From positions 62,001-126,000 of the forward strand of contig JBBQWT010000002.1 of the NCBI GenBank assembly GCA_038210375.1: a stretch of DNA of 64,000 nt, given 5' to 3'. This document shows positions 54,900 to 64,000 of this stretch, in pieces (position 1 is the stretch's first letter; every line of letters begins with the position of its first letter). Origin of the DNA: JBBQWT01 sp038210375 (lineage in GTDB: Bacteria > Acidobacteriota > Terriglobia > Terriglobales > Acidobacteriaceae). Below the pieces are notes generated by a model. It was not told the DNA's origin. It did no database searches and saw nothing but the letters and a program-made list of their open reading frames with translations. Position numbers and translations under genes: made by a program.

Positions 54900-56618
54900 T
54901 TATTCCACGGTGAACTTTGCGGTCGGCGAAATGGTTTGCTTGGACACGTTGTCATTGATCTTGATCGTGATCTGGTAGGTGCCCGACTCAAGCTGCCCCA
55001 GCGGCAGACTCTTCTGCAGCGTGACCTGGTCGCCCACATTTCCCATTTGCGAGGTGTCTTCTACGCTGTGGACGATGCTCTTGTTGCTGGCCGTGTTGAT
55101 TACGTTATATTCCACCGAGGCTGAGGGTTTCTTGGTCTTGTCGTCAAGCGACAGATTGTAAACCTGCATCCAGAAATTTACCTTTTGATTCTTCTTGAAG
55201 CTGGCCGGCTTGCCGTCGGAAGGTTCCACCCGCGGCCGCACCTTGGTCGCGCCAATCACGAAGTTCCCCGCGCCCACGCTTTCGGTCGGGACTTTTTCGA
55301 TCTGGTCGGCCAGGATCAGGGTTGAGGTCGCCAGCTTCTCGTCGCCGAACTCCGGCACTGTGAGGCCGCGGCTCCAGGTCCCTACCCGGTCGCCGTTCAC
55401 GTCTTTTAAGACCAGGTCCATGCGGTATCGACCGGAGCGCAGCGGGACCGCCTTCCAATAAACCGAGGAATTTTCGATGGTCTTGGGCAGCAACTCGGTG
55501 GGAACATCCACCTGCACGGTATCTTCAAACGTCTGCGCGATTCTGCCGGTCAGGGTGCTGATGCGGCCGAAAATATTGACCGTTCCCCGCTGGATGCCAT
55601 CTTTGCTCACGAAGGTGACATCGCGGTTCTTCACCTGCAGCGTGATGGGGACCAGGACGGTGTCGCTGGTCACCTTGACGAAATCCGCGCGTACGTCAAA
55701 TGGCAGCACGTTGACCCGGATCTTGTGGGTCACCACTTCTTCCAGGTCCTTGAACTTGATCGTGGGCGCGCGTTGCACCGCGGCAAAGCGCTCCAGCCGG
55801 TCGAATTGCTTGGAATTCAAGTCCTGGTTAAAGGGGCTTTTTCCCAGGCGTTCGAGTCCACCACCCACAAAGCGATCAGCCTTGTTGGCCATGCCAATTT
55901 GTTCCATCTGGGTCAATCCGGCTCCGGGTACGTTAAGCAGCGCGTCCTTTTCCGAACGATCCATGGTCATATGGTAATCCCCGCAATTGCAGGTATCCAC
56001 AAATTCAATTTCCACTTCCTGCCCGATTCCTTCAATGTAGCGCCAGCGCCAGGTTTCGAAAGGATAAGTCGAGGTCTCTCCGCCGCCTTCTTCCATTGGG
56101 CGATTGTAGGCGCCGCCGCTGGGATGCGAGTCGATGGTGTCAGGCGGCCCGAACTTGATGTACATCTCTCCCCGGTCGGTCTTCCATCCCGGCTTGCCCG
56201 CGGCAAAATGTTCGTTGGAGTAGGCGATGCGGCGGTAGTGCTCTTCCTTGAAATCATTTTCCGCCAGATCAGGATTGGGATTACGCCGCAGCCAGAACTG
56301 TTCGATGAATTGATCGCGCTCCTCGGAGTTCGACAAACGCTTGAACGCGGTGCCCTCTTCGTCGGTGATGATCCAGCGAACGTCCTCTTCCAGCCACTTC
56401 TTTTCGCTCCTGGTCAATTCGAATTTCAGCGCCTTTTCCTGCTGCTTGCGCTTTTTCGGAGAGACCTCACGCTTGAGAGGGTCGGCTTCCGGGCTCGCCG
56501 AGGCCTCGCCTGACTTGGCCTCCTGCGCGACCGCACGCCCCACCGTGATCACACCGTTGGACAAAACCAGAAATCCTAGAAAAAGGGATAAGTACCGATT
56601 CTTCAGGGTCAGAACCAT
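54900..56618 (-). CDS. GWxTD-domain exported protein
   Basis: A 572-aa exported protein. The GWxTD box is GWKTDRGEMYIKFGPPD near residue 140, following ERDQFIEQFWLRRNPNP, the typical pattern of this Acidobacteria/Bacteroidetes domain. The C-terminal half is immunoglobulin-like beta sequence. The start chosen is ATG 56618, with AGGAG ten bases upstream and a signal segment (YLSLFLGFLVLSNGVITVGRAVA); an in-frame ATG at 56636 and a GTG at 56642 precede it. Function is unknown, perhaps surface-structure assembly. Confidence 0.88.
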   Translation of the reverse strand: MVLTLKNRYLSLFLGFLVLSNGVITVGRAVAQEAKSGEASASPEADPLKREVSPKKRKQQEKALKFELTRSEKKWLEEDVRWIITDEEGTAFKRLSNSEERDQFIEQFWLRRNPNPDLAENDFKEEHYRRIAYSNEHFAAGKPGWKTDRGEMYIKFGPPDTIDSHPSGGAYNRPMEEGGGETSTYPFETWRWRYIEGIGQEVEIEFVDTCNCGDYHMTMDRSEKDALLNVPGAGLTQMEQIGMANKADRFVGGGLERLGKSPFNQDLNSKQFDRLERFAAVQRAPTIKFKDLEEVVTHKIRVNVLPFDVRADFVKVTSDTVLVPITLQVKNRDVTFVSKDGIQRGTVNIFGRISTLTGRIAQTFEDTVQVDVPTELLPKTIENSSVYWKAVPLRSGRYRMDLVLKDVNGDRVGTWSRGLTVPEFGDEKLATSTLILADQIEKVPTESVGAGNFVIGATKVRPRVEPSDGKPASFKKNQKVNFWMQVYNLSLDDKTKKPSASVEYNVINTASNKSIVHSVEDTSQMGNVGDQVTLQKSLPLGQLESGTYQITIKINDNVSKQTISPTAKFTVE

Positions 56619-56989
56619 AAGATCGCTGCTCCTCATATACACTCCGGCTGTCTATATTGTAGGTACTTCGCACCGTCAAATCAAGGTCAGGAACTTCAAT
56701 TCCCGGCGGACCTCCACCGCACCCGATCCGGGGTGCGAATGTGGCCGTAAGCCGCTATAATTGTTGGGCAAAAATAACCCGGCTAAAAATATTCTTCCGG
56801 AAATGGGCCGACTGCTTCCATACCTGATTTTTGTTTGAACCGATCACACGCCTTTGGCGTATCAGGCACGAAGGAACGGAACCGAGCACGCCGACCTTTA
56901 TACAAAGTTTTGACGCCATCAAAAGTGGAAGCGAACTCGAAGAGTTTTCGCAATACTCGGGCCCAAGGGCCTCTTAGCGGAGTAAACGA
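56619..56989. other. Divergent intergenic region
   Basis: These 371 bases lie between the leftward GWxTD gene and the rightward efflux adaptor. The part near 56640-56680 is AT-rich and suits a promoter. No gene is accepted here. Confidence 0.35.
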
Positions 56990-58366
56990 TTGAAAAAGAT
57001 CCTGATCGTAGTCGGACTTCTTATTGTGGTGGGCGGCATCGTGGGCTTTTCCATCTGGAAAAGCCAGCAGAACATCATTGTGGTCCAGACCTCGAAGGTG
57101 AAACCCGAGGACCTGTTTACCGTCGTGACCGCATCCGGGGAAATCAAGCCCAAGACCTACGTCAACGTGGGCGCCAACGCTTTCGGTAAGATCGTGAAGC
57201 TCTACGTCAAAGAGGGCGACCACGTGAAGCACGGCGAGGTCGTGGCCCAGCTTGAAAACGTGCAATCCACGGCGGACGTGGCCGCGCAACAGGCCACACT
57301 TTCGGCAAACCGCACCGACGCCGTCGCCGCCAACGCCGGCACCAACACCTCCGTAGCCGATCTCGAGCGCGCCCAGGCTGACGCCGAACGCGCCAAGCTT
57401 GAGTATGACCGCGCCCAGAGCCTGTACAAGGAACAGTTGATTCCCAAGGCGGATTACGACGCCAAAAAAGCGGCCTATGATTCCGCCGGCGCCTCGGTCT
57501 CCCAGGCCCGCGCCCGCATCGCCCAGGGACGCGCCCAGGCCTTGTCCGCCCAGGACCGCATCAAGCAGGCCCGCGCTATGCTGACCCGCTCCTCTGACCA
57601 GCTCAGCAAGACCACCTACGTGGCGCCTTTTGACGGCGTGGTCACCAACCTCCCGGTACGCGAAGGTGAAACCGTGGTCATAGGAATTCAGAATGCTCCC
57701 GGCAGCACCCTCATGACCATCGCGGATATGTCGGTGATCACCGCCGAAGTCAAGGTCGACGAAACCGATATCGTGAACGTGCGCCTGGGACAGACCGCCG
57801 ACGTCACCGTGGACGCGATTCCCGGCAAGATTTTTAAAGGCCATGTTTCCGAGATCGGCGACAACGCCATTCTCCGAAGCTCCGGCCTGGCAACCTCGCA
57901 AACCACCAGTGGCAGCCAGGAAGCCAAGGATTTCAAGGTCGTGGTGACCATGGACGCGCCGCCCGAAGGCCTGCGCCCTGGACTTTCCACCACCGCGAAG
58001 ATCACCACCGCTACCCGCAGCCACGTGCTCGCTATCCCCATCCAGGCTCTGACCCTACGGCAGCAATCTGACATCGATGCCGCCAAGACCAAGACCGCTG
58101 GAAAAACTGCCCCGCCGGCCAGCGCCGCCGCCAAGAAATCAGAGGAGCTGCAGGGCGTGTTCGTAATCCGCAAAGCCGCCGGCAAGACCCAGGCGGACTT
58201 CCAGAAGGTTGATACCGGCATTATCGGCATGACCGATGTCGAGATTCTGAGCGGCCTCAAGGAAGACGACGAGATTGTCACCGGCAGCTACAAGGTGCTG
58301 CGCACCTTGAAGCCCGCCACCCACGTCAAAGTTGATAACTCCGCCCCCAAGAAAGAAGAGGGTTAG
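56990..58366 (+). CDS. MacA/HlyD-type efflux periplasmic adaptor
   Basis: A 458-aa membrane-fusion protein. One N-terminal membrane anchor (IVVGLLIVVGGIVGFSIW), then a lipoyl-like half (VTASGEIKPKTYVNVGANAFGKI), a long helical hairpin (ADLERAQADAERAKLEYDRA... up to QDRIKQARAML), the second lipoyl half (TYVAPFDGVVTNLPVREGE), and beta-barrel and membrane-proximal domains. TTG 56990 is the start, with GGAG seven bases upstream. It precedes an ABC ATPase by 143 bases, so it serves a MacAB-like exporter. Confidence 0.92.
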   Translation: MKKILIVVGLLIVVGGIVGFSIWKSQQNIIVVQTSKVKPEDLFTVVTASGEIKPKTYVNVGANAFGKIVKLYVKEGDHVKHGEVVAQLENVQSTADVAAQQATLSANRTDAVAANAGTNTSVADLERAQADAERAKLEYDRAQSLYKEQLIPKADYDAKKAAYDSAGASVSQARARIAQGRAQALSAQDRIKQARAMLTRSSDQLSKTTYVAPFDGVVTNLPVREGETVVIGIQNAPGSTLMTIADMSVITAEVKVDETDIVNVRLGQTADVTVDAIPGKIFKGHVSEIGDNAILRSSGLATSQTTSGSQEAKDFKVVVTMDAPPEGLRPGLSTTAKITTATRSHVLAIPIQALTLRQQSDIDAAKTKTAGKTAPPASAAAKKSEELQGVFVIRKAAGKTQADFQKVDTGIIGMTDVEILSGLKEDDEIVTGSYKVLRTLKPATHVKVDNSAPKKEEG

Positions 58367-58509
58367 CCATAACTAAATCCGCGGCGTGTCGTCTAACGAG
58401 TGGCGCCCCGGCGTGGCAGCACCGCAGTGCGGCCACGCTTGGATGATGGAACCTGGGGCGGTAAGGTTTCGTATAAGCTTTAGAAGGCTTTAGAACTGCC
58501 GGAGAATGC

Positions 58510-59286
58510 ATGTCCCCTCAAGTAGCTGAGTTAAATGACCTGGTCGCAGGCAGCCCCAGTAGTAAGGGGATGATCGTTACCGAGGATCTTTGGAAGACCT
58601 ACGAAATGGGCGCCGAACAGGTGCATGCCCTTCGCGGCGTTACCCTCAACATCCAGCGTAACGAGTACGTAGCCATCATGGGGCCGTCGGGTTCGGGTAA
58701 GTCCACGCTGATGAACCTGATAGGATGCCTCGATTCCCCCAGCAAGGGCAACTACTGGCTGAATGGACACCTGGTCAGCAGTCTCGACGATGATGAGCTG
58801 GCGCGCATTCGCAATAAAGAGATTGGCTTCGTGTTCCAGACCTTCAACCTGCTGGCACGGGCCACTGCGCTGCACAACGTCGAGCTCCCCCTGATCTACA
58901 ACGGCACCCATTCCGAGGAACGCATCGTTCGCGCCAAGAAAGCCCTCGAAATGGTGGACCTTTCCGACCGCATGATGCACAAACCCAACGAGCTCTCCGG
59001 TGGACAACGCCAGAGGGTCGCCATCGCCCGCGCCCTGGTCAATAACCCTTCGATCATCCTGGCCGATGAACCCACCGGAAACCTGGATTCTCAGACCGGC
59101 AACGAAATCATGGCCCTGATGGACCGGCTGCACACCGAAGGCAATACCATCGTCTTAGTGACCCACGAGCACGATATCGCGGAATATGCTCACCGCGTGG
59201 TCCACATCAAAGACGGCGTCATCGCAGGCGACGAGACCACTGCGCGCGCCAGAAGTCTCAAGTCCGCGGTGCAGCCCTCAGCCTGA
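58510..59286 (+). CDS. ABC transporter ATP-binding protein (MacB/LolD type)
   Basis: A 258-aa nucleotide-binding protein with Walker A GPSGSGKST, Q-loop FQTFNLL, signature LSGGQRQRVAIARAL, Walker B ILADEPTGNLD and the switch VTHEHD. The pattern is that of the LolD/MacB family. No permease domain is fused, and no permease gene follows before the terminator at 59316, so the membrane subunit must be elsewhere or the adaptor partners with another locus. Confidence 0.95.
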   Translation: MSPQVAELNDLVAGSPSSKGMIVTEDLWKTYEMGAEQVHALRGVTLNIQRNEYVAIMGPSGSGKSTLMNLIGCLDSPSKGNYWLNGHLVSSLDDDELARIRNKEIGFVFQTFNLLARATALHNVELPLIYNGTHSEERIVRAKKALEMVDLSDRMMHKPNELSGGQRQRVAIARALVNNPSIILADEPTGNLDSQTGNEIMALMDRLHTEGNTIVLVTHEHDIAEYAHRVVHIKDGVIAGDETTARARSLKSAVQPSA

Positions 59287-59306
59287 TTCCGCACACTGAT
59301 CAAACC

Positions 59307-59346
59307 GAAAAAAAAGAAGGCCTCCGCGAACGGAGGCCTTCTCTGT
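59307..59346. terminator. Bidirectional Rho-independent terminator
   Basis: A perfect 11-base stem (GAAGGCCTCCG, 59316-59326 with 59331-59341) and a four-base CGAA loop. A run of nine A upstream (59307-59315) gives a strong T-run on the minus strand for the penicillin-binding gene; the plus side has only TCTGTT, so it is weaker for the ABC gene. Confidence 0.9.
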
Positions 59347-59360
59347 TGATTGCAAGCTCT

Positions 59361-60602
59361 TTATTGGGCGACTCCCACCGCCCAGGCGGTGGTGTTGTGG
59401 AGCGGGGTCGCGTAATTGGCAAAATAGCTGTGCTCGTAAAGGTTCTTGTAGAGTATCCCGGTCAGCTCTGCCGCCTTGGGTCCAAAGGTCGACCGCCCGC
59501 CGCGCAGAAAGACCACGGTGACGATCTTGCCATGCTCGGTGTTGGCGTAGGATGCAAACCAGCCGAAGCGCGTTCCATCCTTGGAGCACGTTCCGGTCTT
59601 GCCCAGCACCTGTTCCGCGCTGAAGCTGCGGCGCAGGCTGCGCGCCGTACCGTAACGCACCGCTCCCATCATTCCGTCCGACATCTCCGGCACCAGCGCG
59701 GCGATATCAAGGTGGCGCTTGATGCGGGGCCGAAAGTCGGCTAGCTGCTCGGTATTTTCAGGGTGCTGCAGGTAATAGAGGGTTCCGCCGTTGGCGATGG
59801 CTGATACCAGCGCGCCCAGTTGCAGCGGAGTCATGGAAATGCTTTCTCCGAACGAGCACATCTTGCCGACTCCGCCCAGCTCAGACGCCAGCTCGGTGTC
59901 AGGATACACGCCCAGGTGCTCGCCGGGAATGTTGTAGCCGGCCAGCTCGCCCAGGCCAAATTGCCGGGCGTAGTAGTGCACTTTTTCAAACCCCAGCTGC
60001 CGCCCCAGTGACTCAAAGTATGCGTTCACCGAGTGTGCCATGGCGTACGTCAGGTTGGTGTGTGAGCGTCCGCCCATCGAGACTTCAGTATCTCGGCTGA
60101 CAATGCCTTCGTTCAAGGCCGCCAGCGCCACCGATAACTTGATGGTGGAACAGGGTTGCGCTCCTCCGGAAAGGGCCAGGTTGCGGTTCACCATGGTCAG
60201 GATGCGTCCGCTGGTGGGATCGATTGCCACCACCGTTCCGTTCATATTGCCCAGGGCCTCAACCGCCGCCGCGCGAACTACCGGATCTTCACCGGCAATG
60301 GAGTCGCCTTCAGTCAGATTTTCCGCAAAAGAGCTAGTGAAAAAGCGCTCTCCGTAATAGTGATGGCGGCGCGAGCCACGCGACCTTCGCGAGTAGCGGG
60401 CGTTGCGCGCTACCGTGCGGCCCGGTCGGCGGCTGTGGTGCAGCCGGCTCAGCCGGCGCTGCACGCTGGCGCTTTCATGAATGACGGGTCGTTCCCGGCG
60501 CGCGGAGTAACGGGAGGTAGTGGAGCGGGCGAAACTGAGGCCGCAACTGAGTATGATTACGGTAAGAATCAGGGCAATTCGAAGGCTGGAATTTGATTTC
60601 AT
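59361..60602 (-). CDS. Penicillin-binding transpeptidase-domain protein
   Basis: A 413-aa protein. The N-terminal anchor (ALILTVIILSCGLSFA) is followed by a very basic Arg/Ser/His-rich stretch (about 26-82) and then a transpeptidase domain with SxxK at STIK near 153, SxN at SVN near 190 and KTG at GKTGTC near 335, so the active site is complete. There is no dimer domain of full PBP2/FtsI. It would act on peptidoglycan in the periplasm. It lies 260 bases after ftsZ, in the same direction, with the strong terminator after its stop. Confidence 0.9.
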   Translation of the reverse strand: MKSNSSLRIALILTVIILSCGLSFARSTTSRYSARRERPVIHESASVQRRLSRLHHSRRPGRTVARNARYSRRSRGSRRHHYYGERFFTSSFAENLTEGDSIAGEDPVVRAAAVEALGNMNGTVVAIDPTSGRILTMVNRNLALSGGAQPCSTIKLSVALAALNEGIVSRDTEVSMGGRSHTNLTYAMAHSVNAYFESLGRQLGFEKVHYYARQFGLGELAGYNIPGEHLGVYPDTELASELGGVGKMCSFGESISMTPLQLGALVSAIANGGTLYYLQHPENTEQLADFRPRIKRHLDIAALVPEMSDGMMGAVRYGTARSLRRSFSAEQVLGKTGTCSKDGTRFGWFASYANTEHGKIVTVVFLRGGRSTFGPKAAELTGILYKNLYEHSYFANYATPLHNTTAWAVGVAQ

Positions 60603-60861
60603 AATTCTCGGTTATGATTCCCATGGCCGCCGGCTGCTCGGCTTTGGTAGTTTCCCCTTCTTAAAGATAGTGTTTTCTGTAACTTCTCTAATAAACCATA
60701 ATTGGTTACAACGAACTGGTCGATACTAAAAGAGTTAATAGCCAGATTTCAACATAAAAATAGACTAAACACCAGACCGAAGGACAAAACTATGGTAATC
60801 GCGCCATTGGCCGACCATTAAGGCTGTTAACTCAACGGGTTCGCCGGCTTGCAAAACGGAT

Positions 60862-62130
60862 TTAGGGGTTGTCAGCGCGCTTGCGGATGAACGCGGGAAC
60901 GTCGAGATCGTCCTGTTCAACTCCGCTGGCTGCCGTATTCCGCAGGGATTCAATGGAGGCGTTTTCCCGTTGCGGCGGCTGCGCCGCTGGCCGCTGGGGG
61001 CCTGTAGCGGTGGGACGGCTTTCAGGGTTGGCTGGCGGAGCGCTGGCGGCCGGCGCCACCTGGTACGCCGAGGCGCTGCGCGTCTGGGCAATGGCATTGG
61101 CGGCAGAGCTGCCGCGGTCACGCCTGCCCGGCGCGTCGGTCTTGAAACCGGTGGCGATCACCGTGATCTTCACTTCGTCCTTCATCTTCTCGTCGAGTAC
61201 GGCGCCAAAGATGATGTTGGCGTCTTCGTGGGCCGCGCTTTGAATGATGGTGGAAGCCTCGTTGACCTCGGCCAGCTTCAACGAGCTCGAACCCGTAATG
61301 TTGATCAGGATGCCGCGCGCGCCGTCGATGGCCCCCGCTTCCAGCAGCGGCGAGGCGATGGCTTGTTGCGCCGCCATCACCGCGCGGTGCTCTCCCCTGC
61401 CGGTTGCGGTGCCCATGACCGCGTAACCCATCTCCGCCATAATGGTGCGCACATCGGCGAAATCGCGGTTGATGATTCCGGGGATGGTGATGATGTCGGA
61501 AATGCCCTGAACACCCTGCCGCAGGATGTCGTCCGCTACCCGGAACGATTCGAAGAAACCGGCATCCTGCGCCACAGCCAGCAGTTTTTCGTTGGGAATC
61601 ACGATCAAGGTATCTACCGAATCGATAAGTTCCGCCAGTCCCCGGTCCGCTTGGGTAAGCCGCCGCTTGCCTTCAAAGGAAAATGGTTTGGTCACCACCG
61701 CCACCACCAGCGCGCCCAGCTCGCTGGCCAGTGATGCGATGATCGGGGCCGCTCCGGTGCCGGTGCCTCCGCCCAGACCGGCGGTAACGAATACCATGTC
61801 CGCGCCTTCGAGGGCCTCGAGTATCTTGTCGGCGTCTTCCAGCGCCGCTTTCTTGCCAACCTCGGGATTAGCGCCCGCCCCCAGCCCGTTGGTCAGCTTG
61901 ACGCCCAGTTGTATCTTCACCGGCGCCTGCGAGATGCGCAGCGCCTGCAGGTCGGTGTTGGCCACCACAAATTCCACGCCTTCCACCTGCGCGCTGATCA
62001 TGCGATTCACCGCGTTGGTGCCGCCACCGCCCACGCCGATGACCTTGATCTTGGCGTGGTTTCCCGGATCTTCGTTAAATTGGATCCTTACCGCTTTGTC
62101 TTTCTCTTCTTCGTTTTCGCGCTTGCTCAT
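60862..62130 (-). CDS. ftsZ: Cell division protein FtsZ
   Basis: A 422-aa tubulin-like GTPase. The signature loop GGGTGTGAAP, the T7 synergy loop NRDFADVRTIM and a C-terminal linker rich in Ala, Pro and Arg, then the conserved C-terminal peptide DDLDVPAFIRKRADNP for FtsA binding, are all present. It polymerises into the Z ring. It lies 124 bases after ftsA, consistent with a dcw cluster. Confidence 0.98.
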   Translation of the reverse strand: MSKRENEEEKDKAVRIQFNEDPGNHAKIKVIGVGGGGTNAVNRMISAQVEGVEFVVANTDLQALRISQAPVKIQLGVKLTNGLGAGANPEVGKKAALEDADKILEALEGADMVFVTAGLGGGTGTGAAPIIASLASELGALVVAVVTKPFSFEGKRRLTQADRGLAELIDSVDTLIVIPNEKLLAVAQDAGFFESFRVADDILRQGVQGISDIITIPGIINRDFADVRTIMAEMGYAVMGTATGRGEHRAVMAAQQAIASPLLEAGAIDGARGILINITGSSSLKLAEVNEASTIIQSAAHEDANIIFGAVLDEKMKDEVKITVIATGFKTDAPGRRDRGSSAANAIAQTRSASAYQVAPAASAPPANPESRPTATGPQRPAAQPPQRENASIESLRNTAASGVEQDDLDVPAFIRKRADNP

Positions 62131-62254
62131 GGCAGTCAGGTTTCCCGGAAAAGTTATCAGGCCTCAGCCTGTTCATCTTAAACGCAAACTTGCGGCAGGG
62201 CTGGTCTCGCCGAGGAAAAATTCCTGGCTGCACCGCGCTCCCTGCGGGACCCTA

Positions 62255-63505
62255 TTACGGTGAACCTCCGAATAGACTCTTCAGCCGGCTGCCCAAACCA
62301 CGCTCTTTTACATTGCGCGACTGGCGCCCTCGTTCCGCATACAGCAGTAACCCGATGACGGTGGCGTATTCCGGCTCTGCCAGCTCTACCGGCAGCCGCG
62401 CCACCGGCATGGGAAACGCCAGCCTCGCGGGCCGCTCCAATTCCTGCTCGGCGATTTCGGCGAGTCCCGGCAGCCGCGCGCCCCCTCCGGTCAGCACGAT
62501 GCCCGCGCCGATCGAATCCAGCACGCCGCCCTGCCTGAGATTTTCCCGCACCAGCTCGAAGAGCTCGATGGCGCGCGGCTCCAGAATCTCCGCCAGCAGC
62601 CTCTGCGACATCAGCCGCGATGGCCGATCGCCCACCGCCGGCACCTCGATCTCGTTGCCCGCCGGCACCCGGTCGATGATCGCCGAGCCGAATACCCGCT
62701 TGATTTTTTCAGCCTCCGCCAGCGGCGTGCGCAATCCCACGGCCACATCATTGGTGAAATGGTCGCCGCCTATCGGGACCACTCCACTATGAGCGACCGC
62801 TCCTTCGAAAAAAACCACGATATCGGTCGATCCGGCGCCGATGTCGGCCAGGCAAACTCCCAGTTCCCGCTCGTCAGCTTTCAAAGTGCAGTCGGCGCAC
62901 GCCAGCGCTTCAAAGACCGCGTCGTCCACGTGGATGCCCGCGCGGTTGATGACGGTCACCACATTCTGGGTGACCGTCGAGGTGCCCGTGACCATGTGCA
63001 GGTTTACTTCCAGCCGGGTGCCGGTCATACCCGCGGGGTCGCGGATGCTGCCCTGCTGGTCGATGATGAATTCCTGGGGCAGCAGGTGCAGCACGGTGCG
63101 GTCTGGAGGCAATGCCACCGACCGCGCTTTGTCCACCGCCTGCCTGATGTCTTCGCGGGTAATCTCTCGCGGGCGCACACCCAGGGCGATCCCGCCGCGG
63201 CTGTTCACCCCTTTGATATGGATTCCGCCCACCCCCACCACCACGTGTTCCACCGCGGTCTGCGCCACCCGCTCGGCCTCTTCCACTGCCCGCTGGATGG
63301 ATGCGCCCGCCTTTTCCAGGTCGACGATCGCGCCCTTGCGGGAGCCCCGCGATTCGCTCATCCCATGACCGCGATAGCGCAAGCCGTTTTCAGTGATCTC
63401 GCCCACCAGGGCAATGGTCTTGGCGCTGCCCACATCCACCACCGCCAATACGCTGGGATGCTGTTTGCTGATGGGCCGGTTTTTATTCTCATTCTGCTGC
63501 ATCAT
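62255..63505 (-). CDS. ftsA: Cell division protein FtsA
   Basis: A 416-aa actin-like protein. VDVGSAKTIALVGE is the phosphate-1 motif, LADIGAGSTDIVVFFEG the phosphate-2 motif and LTGGGARLPG the adenosine motif; the 1C domain lies around 85-165. The C-terminal GLGSRLKSLFGG is an amphipathic membrane-targeting helix. It tethers FtsZ to the membrane. ATG 63505 or 63502 are alternative starts. It follows ftsQ by 27 bases. Confidence 0.97.
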   Translation of the reverse strand: MMQQNENKNRPISKQHPSVLAVVDVGSAKTIALVGEITENGLRYRGHGMSESRGSRKGAIVDLEKAGASIQRAVEEAERVAQTAVEHVVVGVGGIHIKGVNSRGGIALGVRPREITREDIRQAVDKARSVALPPDRTVLHLLPQEFIIDQQGSIRDPAGMTGTRLEVNLHMVTGTSTVTQNVVTVINRAGIHVDDAVFEALACADCTLKADERELGVCLADIGAGSTDIVVFFEGAVAHSGVVPIGGDHFTNDVAVGLRTPLAEAEKIKRVFGSAIIDRVPAGNEIEVPAVGDRPSRLMSQRLLAEILEPRAIELFELVRENLRQGGVLDSIGAGIVLTGGGARLPGLAEIAEQELERPARLAFPMPVARLPVELAEPEYATVIGLLLYAERGRQSRNVKERGLGSRLKSLFGGSP

Positions 63506-63532
63506 CAGGCGAGGCTTTGGGTTTCCGCGGGC

Positions 63533-64000
63533 TTAGGGGTGTGCGATTTCGGGCCGCGTATTCACCACCGGCGGCTTCTTCGAGGCATGCGCCGCCGGCT
63601 TCGAGTGGGCATGGATGCTTGCCGGAACCGCCGGCGCGCCGGCCGGAGATTGTTTCTGTTTGGCTTCAGGGACCACTCCGGCATCGGGATTGACGATGAT
63701 CTGGTGTTCGTACCGCAGATCAACCGATGCCAGGTTGGGAAATTGCTGGCGCCATTCTCCAAGGTGGGCGATGTAAACCTTGTAGCGCGGCAAAAAGTTG
63801 GCGTCCCCCAGGTGGACCAGCACTGAATTATCCGGCCCGGCGCCGGTGATCTTGAGGTCATCGGGATCGGAAATGTCAACTTCGCTCAAGTCCTGCGAAT
63901 AATGAGCGCCTTCGGAATCGAGGTCGCGCATCAGGTTGCCATAAATTCTCATGCGCGCTGCGCGGGTCGACGCGGGCTCATTTTCCCCCAGTCCCGCGAT
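63533..64000 (-). CDS. ftsQ: Cell division protein FtsQ, C-terminal part (partial)
   Basis: The C-terminal 155 residues of FtsQ; the 5' part is beyond the window. It has LGENEPASTRAARMRIYGNLMRDL, ...DLSEVDISDPDDL and VYIAHLGEWRQQFPNLASVDLRYEHQIIVNP, the end of the FtsQ/DivIB beta domain, then an Ala/Pro/His tail of about 50 residues. The frame is open to the window edge. It is followed by ftsA. Confidence 0.88.
   Translation of the reverse strand: MAGLGENEPASTRAARMRIYGNLMRDLDSEGAHYSQDLSEVDISDPDDLKITGAGPDNSVLVHLGDANFLPRYKVYIAHLGEWRQQFPNLASVDLRYEHQIIVNPDAGVVPEAKQKQSPAGAPAVPASIHAHSKPAAHASKKPPVVNTRPEIAHP

Overview
The window looks like chromosome of an Acidobacteriota (Terriglobia/Koribacter-like) bacterium. 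This is an inference from moderately high GC, an ftsQ-ftsA-ftsZ order with an acidobacterial-style FtsZ, GWxTD, choice-of-anchor-D/HYDIN and carboxypeptidase-regulatory/beta-barrel secreted proteins, and a LolA-like protein. There is no phage, no complete insertion sequence and no CRISPR array. One tRNA (Lys, anticodon CTT) is present.

Layout. 1-8528: an amidoligase-type cluster (ATP-grasp ligase, GCS2/YbdK-type carboxylate-amine ligase, AmpS/M29-like peptidase, two alpha/beta esterases, a GNAT-domain protein and the start of an unrecognised partner). 8663-23297: mixed genes, including two B12-type radical SAM proteins, a class II aldolase, a 1671-aa membrane/coiled-coil/alpha-beta-hydrolase fusion, a protein with a HEPN-like RxxxxH motif, a zinc alcohol dehydrogenase, and a GntR regulator divergent from a radical SAM gene with a perfect 14-bp palindrome between them. 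23368-32099: a eukaryote-like ubiquitin-type conjugation locus. It holds a Ub-like protein, an E1, an E2 with HPN...Cys, a JAMM peptidase and, convergently, a RING-TM2 protein. Interleaved with these are membrane accessory genes (FHA, GYF, DUF2752), with a membrane trypsin-like protease at the head. 32309-43279: acetate kinase plus phosphoketolase, two Crp/Fnr regulators, a duplicated module carrying an identical 49-aa zinc ribbon, and a patch of decayed genes (frameshifted phytanoyl-CoA dioxygenase joined to a headless histidine kinase). 43280-59286: a repeat-rich 1836-aa secreted protein, tRNA-Lys, a PilZ protein, an amidase, a barrel protein, a GWxTD protein, and an efflux adaptor plus ABC ATPase. 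59361-64000: a penicillin-binding transpeptidase and ftsZ, ftsA, ftsQ.

How genes work together. The ubiquitin-like locus is almost one transcript: protease, Ubl, E1, JAB, FHA, GYF, DUF2752, E2, with gaps of a few bases or 4-base overlaps from Ubl to E2. It contains every step of activation, transfer and removal, and most non-catalytic parts are membrane proteins, so conjugation at the inner membrane is the simplest reading. The amidoligase cluster has two different ATP-dependent amide-forming enzymes plus hydrolases, consistent with making and processing a small peptide-like metabolite or peptide tag. Xfp plus AckA make acetate and ATP from sugar phosphates. The class of RING/E1/E2/JAB/YukD-like Ubl loci was, to my recollection, predicted by comparative genomics (Burroughs, Iyer and Aravind); this particular membrane-associated composition seems the most interesting item in the window.
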